DNA of 64,000 nucleotides from Sulfitobacter sp043557345 (GTDB lineage Bacteria > Pseudomonadota > Alphaproteobacteria > Rhodobacterales > Rhodobacteraceae): NCBI RefSeq assembly GCF_043557345.1, contig NZ_JBIFFV010000001.1, positions 248,001 through 312,000 of the forward strand, in the 5' to 3' direction. The notes beneath the pieces are model-generated. The model searched no databases, was not told the DNA's origin, and was given only the letters and a program-made list of their open reading frames with translations. Both the position numbers and the translations under genes were made by a program. Positions 25,035 through 33,246 of this stretch are shown here, piece by piece. How positions within the stretch are numbered: the first letter of the stretch is position 1; each line of letters begins with the position of its first letter.

Positions 25035-25998
25035 GGCGCTGCTCCGTCAGCAGATGGCAGGCGGCACGCCCCACGTCGCTCTGCACGAAGGCCGGACGCT
25101 GCGTTGCGCAATGGGGCAGTTCCACCGGGCAGCGCCCTGCGAAACGGCAGCCCTGCGGCAGCCCATGCAGCGGCGGGACCGCGCCCGGAATGGTCGGCAG
25201 CCTGCGCCGTCTCCCTTGCGCATCCCGCCCCGCCACGCCCGCATCGGGCCGCGCGGCTAAAAGCCCCTTGGTATAGGGATGCGCAGGCGTGCCCAGCACC
25301 TCTGCCGTGCGGCCCTGCTCGACCATATCGCCCGCATACATCACCGCGATATCTTCGGTCGCCCGCGCCACGGCGGCAAGGTCGTGGCTGATGAATACCA
25401 GCGCCATTTGCCGCTCCCGCGCGAGCCGTTGCAGCAGGTCGGTGATCCGCAGCGCCACATTGGCGTCAAGCGCGGTTGTCGGCTCATCCGCGATCAGCAG
25501 CATCGGGTTGCAGGCCAGCGCCAGCGCGATCAGCACCCGCTGGCGCTGGCCGCCCGACATTTCATGCGGGAACTGCCGCAGGCGACGGTCGGGGTCGGGA
25601 ATGCCCACCTCTTCGAACAGGCTCAACGTGCGGGCGCGGGCCGCGCGGCGCGTCAGCCCGTCGTGCAGCAGCATCGGCTCCATCACCGTGTCACCCACCC
25701 GCCGCAATGGGTTGAGCGCCGCCATCGGTTCTTGAAACACCATCGCCACGCGGCGGCTGCGCAGCCTCTGCCAATCCCGCTCAGACGCGACGGCCATGTC
25801 CTGCCCGTCAATCCGCAGCTGCCCGGTCAGTCGCGCGCTTTCGGGAGCCATGCCCATCAGGCAGAGCGCCAGCAGCGTCTTGCCCGAACCGCTTTCGCCG
25901 ACGACCCCCAAACGGTCGCCGCGCTCGATGACCAGATTGGCATCGCGCAGGGCGGCGACCGTGCCGAAATGGATCGAAAGATCGCTAAGCTCGATCAT
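25027..25998 (-). CDS. Peptide/opine-type ABC transporter ATP-binding protein (DppD type)
   Basis: A 323-residue ATPase with Walker A GESGSGKTLLALC, signature MSGGQRQRVLIALAL and Walker B LLIADEPTTALD. The C-terminal extension has the oligo_HPY cysteines (CRFAGRCPVELPHC). Start and stop overlap the flanking genes by four to eight bases, so it is part of one coupled transcript. It is a second, distinct system from that at 15962-22585. Confidence 0.88.
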   Translation of the reverse strand: MIELSDLSIHFGTVAALRDANLVIERGDRLGVVGESGSGKTLLALCLMGMAPESARLTGQLRIDGQDMAVASERDWQRLRSRRVAMVFQEPMAALNPLRRVGDTVMEPMLLHDGLTRRAARARTLSLFEEVGIPDPDRRLRQFPHEMSGGQRQRVLIALALACNPMLLIADEPTTALDANVALRITDLLQRLARERQMALVFISHDLAAVARATEDIAVMYAGDMVEQGRTAEVLGTPAHPYTKGLLAARPDAGVAGRDAQGRRRRLPTIPGAVPPLHGLPQGCRFAGRCPVELPHCATQRPAFVQSDVGRAACHLLTEQRHD

Positions 25999-26813
25999 CG
26001 GGCGCGCACCAATCGCGGGTCGGCGATGTCGCGCAGCCCGTCGCCCAGAAGGCCAAAGCCCAGCACCGCCACCACGATGCAGAGTCCGGGGTAGATCGCC
26101 AGTTGCGGGGCGAGGTACATCAGCGTCTGCGCCTCCGACAGCATCCGCCCCCAGCTCGACGCGGGCGGCTGCGCGCCGAGGCCGAGGTAGCTCAGCGCCG
26201 CCTCGGCGAGGATCGCCACGGCAAACTCAATGGTCGCCTGCACGATCACCGCCGTGGCGATATTGGGCAGGATGTGATCGCGGCTGATGCCGAAACGCCC
26301 GCGCCCGGCGGCGCGGGCAGCGGCGACGTAGTCGCGCGTCCAGATCTGGTTCGCCGAGGCGCGGGTGACGCGGGCGAAAATGGGGATGTTGATGAAGGAG
26401 ATTGCCAGCACCGCGTTGGTCAGCGAAGGCCCGAAGACCGCCGCGAGCATGATCGCGAACAAAAGCGCCGGGAAGGCGAAGCCCAGATCCGCAAGCCGCA
26501 TCACCGCATCCTCGACCCAGCCGCCAAGCGCCGAGGCCAGAAGCCCGAGCCCCACCCCGATGCTGCCGCCCAAGAGCACCGCCACCAGCGCCACGGTCAT
26601 CGAGTTCCGCGCCGCCGCCATAAGCTGCGCGACCACGTCTCGCCCAAGCTGGTCGGTGCCGAGCCAGTGCGTCTCCGATGGTGGCGCGAACTTGGTGGAG
26701 ATCGACATTGCCTGCGGGTCATGCGGGGTCCAGACCAGCGACAGCGCCGCCACCCCGACAACGAGGCTGACCAGCATCGCACCCAGCAGGAAATTCGCCG
26801 GAAGCCGCTTCAT
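25995..26813 (-). CDS. ABC transporter permease (DppC type)
   Basis: A 272-residue six-span permease. LGTDQLGRDVVAQLMAAARNS is the DppC periplasmic hallmark and the EAA loop lies around GRGRFGISRDHILPN. It overlaps both neighbours by four bases (ATGA). It is shorter at the N terminus than the DppC protein at 17899. Confidence 0.88.
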   Translation of the reverse strand: MKRLPANFLLGAMLVSLVVGVAALSLVWTPHDPQAMSISTKFAPPSETHWLGTDQLGRDVVAQLMAAARNSMTVALVAVLLGGSIGVGLGLLASALGGWVEDAVMRLADLGFAFPALLFAIMLAAVFGPSLTNAVLAISFINIPIFARVTRASANQIWTRDYVAAARAAGRGRFGISRDHILPNIATAVIVQATIEFAVAILAEAALSYLGLGAQPPASSWGRMLSEAQTLMYLAPQLAIYPGLCIVVAVLGFGLLGDGLRDIADPRLVRAR

Positions 26814-27754
26814 GCCCGGGCCTTCAGTCGGGGGTCGATCACGACGTAAAGCAGATCAACCACGAAATTCGCCGTCACCACGATGGCGGCAAAGAGCATC
26901 ACCAGCGCCTGCACCGTGGGCAGGTCACGGTTGGCGATGGATTGGAAGATCAGCCGCCCCAGACCGGGCAGGTAAAAGACATTCTCGATCACGATGGTCC
27001 CGGTGACCAATGCGGCGAACTGCATGCCGACAATGGTCACGATGGGCACCAGCGCATTGGGCAGTACATGGGCCCAAAGCACCCGGCGCCGCGAGAGGCC
27101 GCTGGCGCGTGCGGTGCGCACGAAGTCCTGCCGCATCACCTCCAGCGCCGAAGAGCGCGTGACCCGCGCCAGCACCGCCGATTGCACCAGCGCCAGCGCC
27201 ACCGTGGGCAGGATGAGCGAGCGCAGGGCCGCGCCCGGATCGTCCCAGCCCGCAAAGCCCCCCGGCGGCAGCCAGCGCAGTTTCACGGCAAAGAGCATGA
27301 CCAGCAGGATCGACAACCAGAAGGCGGGCACCGCGATGCCAAGCTGGCTGAGGAACATCACCCCCCAGTCGCCCGCCCGGCCATGCTGCGCCGCCGCCGT
27401 GATGCCGAGGCTCAGCGCCAGCACCAGCGTCAAGAGCATTCCCGCCACGGCGAGCGAGATCGTCATAGGCAGGCGTTCGGCGATGAGTTCCGAAACCGGC
27501 ACGCGGAAGGAATGGCTCGTCCCGAAATCCCCCTGTAGCGCGTTCCAGACCCACGCAAGGTAGCGCGTCACCACCGGCTCGTTGAGCCCCAGCTGCTCGC
27601 GCAACGCCGCCAGTGCGTCCTCGCTGGCATCCATGCCGAGGATGGTCAGCGCCGGATCGCCCGGCAGCACGTTCATCACGGCAAAGACCACGAGTGAGAC
27701 CGCGAGCAGGGTCAGCACGAAACCGAGCGTGCGGCGGAAAAGGAAATAGGCCAC
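26810..27754 (-). CDS. ABC transporter permease (DppB type)
   Basis: A 314-residue permease beginning YFLFRRTLGFVLTLLAVSLVVFAVMNVLPGDP, the DppB pattern, with the EAA loop LSRRRVLWAHVLPNALVPI. It follows the binding-protein gene by 50 bases and overlaps the next permease by four. With that partner it forms the channel. Confidence 0.88.
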   Translation of the reverse strand: MAYFLFRRTLGFVLTLLAVSLVVFAVMNVLPGDPALTILGMDASEDALAALREQLGLNEPVVTRYLAWVWNALQGDFGTSHSFRVPVSELIAERLPMTISLAVAGMLLTLVLALSLGITAAAQHGRAGDWGVMFLSQLGIAVPAFWLSILLVMLFAVKLRWLPPGGFAGWDDPGAALRSLILPTVALALVQSAVLARVTRSSALEVMRQDFVRTARASGLSRRRVLWAHVLPNALVPIVTIVGMQFAALVTGTIVIENVFYLPGLGRLIFQSIANRDLPTVQALVMLFAAIVVTANFVVDLLYVVIDPRLKARA

Positions 27755-27804
27755 GAAGTCAGGTCCAAAGGCCGCGGCACCGGGGGCGCCGCGGCCGTTT
27801 CAGG

Positions 27805-29292
27805 TCAGTTGGCGATGCGCACATTCTTCAGCGGCATGTAAAGGACGGGCGAGGAGGACCAGTAACCTTCGACCTCCTGCCGGAAGACGCCCAAGAGAGG
27901 CAGCTGGAACAGGAAGCCATGCACCGATTGGTCGGACAACATCTGCTGGCCCTGTTTCAGCAGTTCGTTGCGCGCGTCGGGATCGACCTCGGTCTGGATC
28001 TTCTCCCACAGCGCGGTCATCTCCGCATTGTCGTAGCCGTAGAAATAATCCGGACCGCGGGCGAAATTGCCCATGTCGTTGGGGCTGGTGTGGGCGATGA
28101 TCGTCATGTCGTAGTTCTTCTGCTTGTAGACCTCATCGATCCAGAAGCCCCATTCGACATTCTCGACCTTGGCGTCGATCCCGGCCTCGGCAAGCTGGTT
28201 CTGGATGATCTCGGCCGAGCGGGTGGCGTAAGGGAACGGCGGGACGCGTAGGGTCATCGTCGTGCCGGCCACCCCGGCGGCTTCGAACATCTCCTCGGCC
28301 TTGGCGCTGTCATGCGGATAGGCATCCGTCAGGTCGACATAGGCGGTGCCATGCGGCGGGTAGAAGCTGCCGATCGGCACGGCTTGGCCGTACATCGCGC
28401 CCTCAATGATCTCGTCGCGGTCGATGGCGGTGGCCACGGCGCGGCGCACCTCGACATTGTCGAAAGGCGGCTTGGCGTTGTTCATGGCGAGGATCACTTC
28501 GCCCTCGGTCGAGCCGACGTTGACCCTAAAGCGCGGATCGGCCTCGAACTGCGGCAGCAGTTCCGGCGCGGGGAAGCCGGGGAAGGCGTCGAGTTCCTCG
28601 GCCATCATCGCCGCGGTGGCGGCCGCGGGGTCTGAGATGAAGCGGAACACCACCTTGTCGAGCGCCACGTCAGCTGCATCGCGGTGATCGGGGTTCTTGA
28701 CCAGCGTCAGCCGGTCGCCCCGGGTCCAGCTGTCGAACTTGAAGGGGCCGGAGCCCACCGGGTTGGCGTTGTTGGTCCCGGCACTCTCGGCGGCCACGAT
28801 GGCGCTGTCGCCCTGCCCCATGTTGAACAGGAAGAAGGCGTCCTTGGCCTTGAGCGTGATCTCGACGGTCTGCGGGTCGACCGTCTTGACGCTCTCGATC
28901 GGCTCGAAAATATCCTTCGAGGGGTTCACGCTGTCTTCGCTCATGGCGCGGTCGAAGGAATAGACCACATCCTCGGCATCCAGCGTGCTGCCGTCGTGGA
29001 AGGTCACGCCTTCGGCGAGCATGAAGGTATAGGTCAGCCCGTCCTCAGAGACCTCCCAAGAGGTTGCGAGGTTCGGCTGCACCTCGCCATTCTCGGCCAC
29101 GGTGGTCAGCGATTCGAAGACGTTTTGCGTCATCATGCTGTCGATGGAGGCGGTCGCATCCGCCGTGGGATCGAGCGATGTGGGCTCCTGCTGCATGCCG
29201 ATGACAAGCTCGGCGGCAGCAGAGGCCGAGGCCATCAGGCCAAAGGCCAGCGTCAGCGCGGGAAGGGTTCTGGAAAGGGTCAGTTCGGACAT
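27805..29292 (-). CDS. ABC transporter periplasmic binding protein (SBP_bac_5)
   Basis: A 495-residue binding protein. The signal peptide runs to about residue 28 (FGLMASASAAAELVIG). The family motif LATSWEVSEDGLTYTFMLAEGVTFHDG and the GSGPFKFDSW segment are present. The start at 29292 has AGGAG nine bases upstream. It heads a five-gene transporter operon that ends in a phosphoesterase and is divergent from a DAO-type oxidoreductase. The solute could be a peptide, opine or N-substituted amino acid; the sequence does not decide. Confidence 0.88.
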   Translation of the reverse strand: MSELTLSRTLPALTLAFGLMASASAAAELVIGMQQEPTSLDPTADATASIDSMMTQNVFESLTTVAENGEVQPNLATSWEVSEDGLTYTFMLAEGVTFHDGSTLDAEDVVYSFDRAMSEDSVNPSKDIFEPIESVKTVDPQTVEITLKAKDAFFLFNMGQGDSAIVAAESAGTNNANPVGSGPFKFDSWTRGDRLTLVKNPDHRDAADVALDKVVFRFISDPAAATAAMMAEELDAFPGFPAPELLPQFEADPRFRVNVGSTEGEVILAMNNAKPPFDNVEVRRAVATAIDRDEIIEGAMYGQAVPIGSFYPPHGTAYVDLTDAYPHDSAKAEEMFEAAGVAGTTMTLRVPPFPYATRSAEIIQNQLAEAGIDAKVENVEWGFWIDEVYKQKNYDMTIIAHTSPNDMGNFARGPDYFYGYDNAEMTALWEKIQTEVDPDARNELLKQGQQMLSDQSVHGFLFQLPLLGVFRQEVEGYWSSSPVLYMPLKNVRIAN

Positions 29293-29409
29293 GGGGCAGC
29301 ACTCCTGTGGGTCGGGGCGCGTTCGGCCTCACCGATTGCGCCCTTTGTGACAGACTGCGCCGGGCGGGGCGTTCGGTCAACGGCTTTGCCGCGTCGGACG
29401 GAAACTTCA

Positions 29410-29457
29410 TGCAATTGCAACAATATGGCGGATTTATCCGATTGCCCGCAGGGGCAA
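29410..29457. promoter_or_regulatory. Three dyads in the divergent promoter of the ABC operon and the oxidoreductase
   Basis: Within 48 bases there is a palindrome TGCAATTGCA (29410-29419), an inverted repeat CGGAT-TT-ATCCG (29429-29440), and TTGCCC (29442-29447) with GGGCAA (29452-29457). All lie in the 235-base gap between two divergent starts. They are candidates for a shared operator; no regulator gene is adjacent. Confidence 0.4.
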
Positions 29458-29527
29458 AGACTGACCGTGCTTCGGCCCTTTTGCCCCGCCGCGGGCGGTG
29501 CTAGCCTCCGCGCAGAGAGGGCAGGTT

Positions 29528-30658
29528 ATGGATAATTCTACGACAAGTTTCGATTGCATCGTCATCGGTGCGGGCATCGCGGGCGCTTCTGTCGCCGCCG
29601 AACTGTCCAGCGACCGCCGGGTGCTGCTGCTGGAGCGCGAAAGCCAGCCGGGCTATCACACCACGGGCCGCTCTGCCGCGCTGTTTACGGTGACCTATGG
29701 GCCGGAGGTGATCCGCGCCCTCTCCCGCGCCTCTGCCGCCTTCTTTCACGACCCCGAAAGCCCGCATCTGGCGCATCCGCTGCTGGAACCCCGCAGCGCG
29801 GTCTTCGTCGCGCGGCAGGACCAGCAGGCGTCGCTTGCCCGCAGTGCCGAGGCGTTGGGCGCCCATGTCACCCCGCTGAGCGGGGCCCAGGTCGAGACCC
29901 TCGTGCCGCTGCTGCGCAAAGGCTATGCCACCGGCGGGCTGCGCGACGCTTCGGCGGCGGATATCGACGTGAACGGGCTGCATCAGCACTACCTCAAGAC
30001 TTTCCGCGCAGCGGGCGGCGTTTTGCACACCAAGGCCGAGGTGCAGGCGCTTCGCAAAGAGGGTGACTGGCAGGTCGACACGAACCAAGGCACCTTCCAC
30101 GCGCCGGTGATCGTCAATGCCGCCGGGGCTTGGGCGGATGAGATCGCCACACTGGCCGGGTTAAAGCCTGCGGGCCTCACCCCGAAACGCCGCACGGCGC
30201 TGACGGTGGCCCCGCCCGAGGGCATGGTGCCGGACCGTTGGCCGATGGTGGTGGATATTGACGAGCAGTTCTACCTCAAGGCCGATGCGGGCAAGCTGCT
30301 GATCTCCCCTGCCGATGCCACGCCCTCACCGCCCTGCGACGCCCAGCCCGAGGAGTTGGACATCGCGATCTGCATCGACCGGATCGAAACCGCCTTCGAC
30401 ATCGAGCGCCCGCGCATCGAAAGCCGCTGGGCCGGGCTGCGCAGTTTCCTTCCCGATGGCGATCCGGTGGCGGGGTTCGATCCCGAGGGAGAGGGTTTCT
30501 TTTGGCTCGCCGGTCAAGGCGGCTACGGCATCCAGACCGCCCCGGCGCTGGCACGCGCGGCGGCGGCATTGGTGCGGGGAGAGGAAATCCCCGGCGACAT
30601 CGCCGCCGAGGGTGTCACTGCAGAAGCGCTGGCACGGGACCGCGCGGGGCTGGCTTAA
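29528..30658 (+). CDS. FAD-dependent oxidoreductase, glycine/D-amino acid oxidase (DAO) family
   Basis: A 376-residue flavoprotein. The N-terminal dinucleotide-binding motif is VIGAGIAGASVAAELSSD followed by the acidic LLLERE. An NAAGAWADEIA segment and the C-terminal FAD-site GQGGYGIQTAPALARAAAAL are typical of DAO enzymes such as D-amino acid dehydrogenases and sarcosine oxidase-like proteins. It should oxidise a secondary or D-amine. It is divergent from the ABC operon at 24246-29292, so it may act on the imported compound. The start at 29528 follows GCAGG. The end overlaps the rlmN stop by four bases, tail to tail. Confidence 0.82.
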   Translation: MDNSTTSFDCIVIGAGIAGASVAAELSSDRRVLLLERESQPGYHTTGRSAALFTVTYGPEVIRALSRASAAFFHDPESPHLAHPLLEPRSAVFVARQDQQASLARSAEALGAHVTPLSGAQVETLVPLLRKGYATGGLRDASAADIDVNGLHQHYLKTFRAAGGVLHTKAEVQALRKEGDWQVDTNQGTFHAPVIVNAAGAWADEIATLAGLKPAGLTPKRRTALTVAPPEGMVPDRWPMVVDIDEQFYLKADAGKLLISPADATPSPPCDAQPEELDIAICIDRIETAFDIERPRIESRWAGLRSFLPDGDPVAGFDPEGEGFFWLAGQGGYGIQTAPALARAAAALVRGEEIPGDIAAEGVTAEALARDRAGLA

Positions 30659-31836
30659 CCGCCCATCCCCGCCTCGGCCTCGATCTGCTTGCGCGACTTG
30701 CGCGCGCGCTCGGTCGCAGATTTCAACTGGCCGCAGGCCGCCATGATGTCCTCGCCCCGGGGGGTGCGAATGGGCGAGGCATAGCCGGCCTGATAGATGA
30801 TGTTGGCAAAAGCCCGGATGCGGTTGTTCGACGACCGCTCATAGGGTGAGCCGGGCCATTCGTTGAAGGGAATGAGGTTGATCTTGGCCGGGATGCCCTC
30901 GATCAGCTTGACCAGACGATGCGCGTCTTCGTCGCTGTCGTTCACGTCCTTCAGCATCACGTATTCAAAGGTGATCCGCTCGGAGTTGCTGACCTTGGGA
31001 TAGGCCTTCAGCGCCTCCAGCAGCGCCTCGATGTTCCAGCGCTTGTTGATCGGCACCAGCTTGTTGCGCACCTCGTCGGTGGTGGCGTGGAAGGAGACGG
31101 CCAGCTGGCAGCCGATCTCGGCGGCGGTGCGGTGAATCTCGGGCACGACGCCGGAGGTCGACAGCGTGATGCGGCGGCGCGAAAGCTGGATGCCCTCGGG
31201 GTCCATCGCGATCTTCATCGCGTCCCGCACGTTTTCGAAATTATACAGCGGCTCGCCCATGCCCATCAGCACGATATTGCTCAAAAGCCGGGTTTCATCT
31301 TTCGGCGCGCCGATTTCGGGCCATTCGCCCAGATCGTCACGCGCCACCATGACCTGACCGATGATCTCGCCCGCCGTGAGGTTGCGGACCAGCTTCTGGG
31401 TGCCGGTGTGGCAGAAAGAACAGGTGAGCGTGCAGCCCACTTGGCTGGAGACACAAAGCGTGCCGCGCCCCTCTTCGGGGATATAGACCACCTCGACCTC
31501 ATGGCCGCCCGCGATGCGCACAAGGTACTTGCGGGTGCCGTCTTCGCTGACCGCGCGGGTCACCACCTCCGGCACTTCGATCACGAATTTCTCAGCCAAT
31601 TGAGCACGGTAGCCCTTGGCGAGGTTGGTCATCGCATCGAAATCCCGCACCCCCCACTGATAAATCCATTGCCAAATCTGCCCCACACGCATCTTCGCTT
31701 GTTTCTCGGGCGTGCCATGGGCGATCAGCGCGTCGCGCATGGCGTCGCGGGTCAGGCCGACAAGGTTGATCGGCCCTTCGGGCAGCTTACGGGGAAGGGT
31801 CATCACGTCTTGGGTGATGGGCGCGGAAGCGGACAT
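30655..31836 (-). CDS. rlmN: Dual-specificity RNA methyltransferase RlmN
   Basis: A 393-residue radical-SAM enzyme that methylates C2 of adenosine 2503 in 23S rRNA and A37 in some tRNAs. The iron-sulfur motif C-x3-C-x2-C is in GCTLTCSFCHTG. The mechanistic second cysteine near the C terminus is in MAACGQLKSATER. SAM-site segments GMGEPLYN and SLHAT-like SFHATTDE are present. Length matches the family. It is a single gene, housekeeping in nature. Confidence 0.95.
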   Translation of the reverse strand: MSASAPITQDVMTLPRKLPEGPINLVGLTRDAMRDALIAHGTPEKQAKMRVGQIWQWIYQWGVRDFDAMTNLAKGYRAQLAEKFVIEVPEVVTRAVSEDGTRKYLVRIAGGHEVEVVYIPEEGRGTLCVSSQVGCTLTCSFCHTGTQKLVRNLTAGEIIGQVMVARDDLGEWPEIGAPKDETRLLSNIVLMGMGEPLYNFENVRDAMKIAMDPEGIQLSRRRITLSTSGVVPEIHRTAAEIGCQLAVSFHATTDEVRNKLVPINKRWNIEALLEALKAYPKVSNSERITFEYVMLKDVNDSDEDAHRLVKLIEGIPAKINLIPFNEWPGSPYERSSNNRIRAFANIIYQAGYASPIRTPRGEDIMAACGQLKSATERARKSRKQIEAEAGMGG

Positions 31837-31925
31837 TTCAAAGACTCACTGGCTAGGGATGGGTCTCTATATAAGAAAAGGCGCGATTTGCAAAAGGGTT
31901 TGGCCGCCGAGGTCTGGGACCGCCC

Positions 31926-32426
31926 TCAATAGGTCTTCTTGCTTGTCCGCAACTCCCCCGTCGCGAGAACCGGCGCGGCATCCAGACTGTCCACGTTCAG
32001 CATTGCCGCCACACGCTCCAACGACGACACCAGCTGCGCCTGCTCCCAATCGGCGAGATCCGCAAAGGCGCGGACGTAGCGCTGTTGCAGCGCATCGGGG
32101 GCTTCTTCCAGCACATCCTCGCCTTGGGTGGTCAAGGTGATGTTGGTCTGCCGACGGTCCTGCGCCGAAGGCTGGCGCGAGACCAAGCTGCGCGCCACCA
32201 GCTTGTCGACCAAGGCGGTCACGGTGGCTTGGCTCACCCCCATCTGATTGGCGAGGGTCTTGGCCGTCGGGTCTTTCTTCTCTCCCACGATCTGCAAAAC
32301 GCGCAGCTGCGCGGGGGTTACCCCCGCGGCCTGCGCCAGATCGCGGGCATAGAGTTCCGTGGCCCGCAAAATGCGGCGCAAAGCGATCAGACTTTCGTCG
32401 ACCCGGTCGGGATGTTTCTGCGTCAT
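31926..32426 (-). CDS. ectR: MarR-family regulator of ectoine synthesis (EctR-like)
   Basis: A 166-residue winged-helix regulator. The recognition helix is in LANQMGVSQATVTALVDKLVARSLV and the wing contains the typical D-R-R (AQDRRQTNITLT). It is divergent from ectA, 234 bases away, the position of EctR1 in methylotrophs and of MarR genes in marine alphaproteobacteria, where it represses the ect operon. A palindrome GTGCA-TCAT-TGCAC lies two bases before its start codon, which would allow autoregulation. The name is given from position and family. Confidence 0.82.
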   Translation of the reverse strand: MTQKHPDRVDESLIALRRILRATELYARDLAQAAGVTPAQLRVLQIVGEKKDPTAKTLANQMGVSQATVTALVDKLVARSLVSRQPSAQDRRQTNITLTTQGEDVLEEAPDALQQRYVRAFADLADWEQAQLVSSLERVAAMLNVDSLDAAPVLATGELRTSKKTY

Positions 32427-32427
32427 G

Positions 32428-32441
32428 GTGCATCATTGCAC
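32428..32441. promoter_or_regulatory. Palindrome at the ectR start (candidate EctR operator)
   Basis: GTGCA (32428-32432) and TGCAC (32437-32441) are perfect arms around TCAT, immediately upstream of the ectR ATG (32426). MarR proteins bind short palindromes of this size, often their own promoter. Confidence 0.45.
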
Positions 32442-32481
32442 ATTGGCAGCATTCTCAGCAATCGCTCAAAACCCGCCTGAT

Positions 32482-32574
32482 CGCTTAGTATAGCTAAGCG
32501 AAGCCGCCTAATTTCGTTCGGAAAACGAAACAATTATGCACAGTTCTATGGCGCTTAAAGCACGCTATAAGCGC
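32482..32574. promoter_or_regulatory. Three inverted repeats in the ectA upstream region
   Basis: CGCTTAG-TATAG-CTAAGCG (32482-32500) and TTTCGTT-CGGAA-AACGAAA (32512-32530) both have seven-base perfect arms and a five-base spacer; their centres are 30 bases apart, nearly three helical turns. A third, GCGCTTA (32551-32557) with TAAGCGC (32568-32574), has a ten-base spacer and shares the CTTA core with the first. These are candidates for EctR or osmotic regulation of ectABC. I could not fix the promoter hexamers with confidence. Confidence 0.5.
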
Positions 32575-32660
32575 ATTTTGAAGTAATTTTCTTTGATTGT
32601 TGAAGTATTACCGCGCATGACTTATTTAGCCTATCGAAACAATCAGGGAGCCACGAACGG

Positions 32661-33194
32661 ATGCAGAATAAACTCGACATGAAAAAAGCCCGCACACCCA
32701 AGCTGCGCAAGCCCAATGCCGAGGACGGAGCCGCCATCTGGCGGTTGATTCGCGACTGTAAGCCGCTCGACGAAAACTCGCTTTATGCGAACCTGATCCA
32801 AGCCGACCACTTCCGCGACACCTGCGTCGTGGCCGAATTGGATGGTGATATCGTGGGCTGGATCTCCGGCCATATGATCCCTGCACAAGACGCCTTCTTT
32901 GTCTGGCAGGTCGCCGTCAGCCCCAAGGCCCGCGGCCTTGGTCTGGGCAAAACCATGCTGATGGAACTGGTGAACCGCGATGAGACCGAGGACGCCAAGA
33001 CCCTCAAAACCACGATCACCCGCGACAACGACGCCTCTTGGGGGCTGTTCCGCAGCTTTGCGAACCACATCGGCGGCGATCTGTCCGATGCGCCCCACTT
33101 TACCAAAGACGCCCATTTCGAGGGCGCGCATGACACCGAACATATGGTGACGATCACGCTGCCCGAGGCCGCCGCGCTGAAACGCGCCGCGTAA
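32661..33194 (+). CDS. ectA: L-2,4-diaminobutyrate N-gamma-acetyltransferase
   Basis: A 177-residue GNAT enzyme that acetylates L-2,4-diaminobutyrate with acetyl-CoA, the second step of ectoine synthesis. The acetyl-CoA binding motif is in VSPKARGLGLGKTMLMELV; the N terminus has the EctA-type KLRKPNAEDGAAIWRLIRDCKPLDENS in two parts. GGGAG precedes the ATG. First gene of ectABC-ask, preceded by a regulatory gap rich in inverted repeats. Confidence 0.95.
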   Translation: MQNKLDMKKARTPKLRKPNAEDGAAIWRLIRDCKPLDENSLYANLIQADHFRDTCVVAELDGDIVGWISGHMIPAQDAFFVWQVAVSPKARGLGLGKTMLMELVNRDETEDAKTLKTTITRDNDASWGLFRSFANHIGGDLSDAPHFTKDAHFEGAHDTEHMVTITLPEAAALKRAA

Positions 33195-33246
33195 ACCGCA
33201 GCTGACAATTCACACGACAGACTCTCTTGAAGAGAAAGGAATTCCT

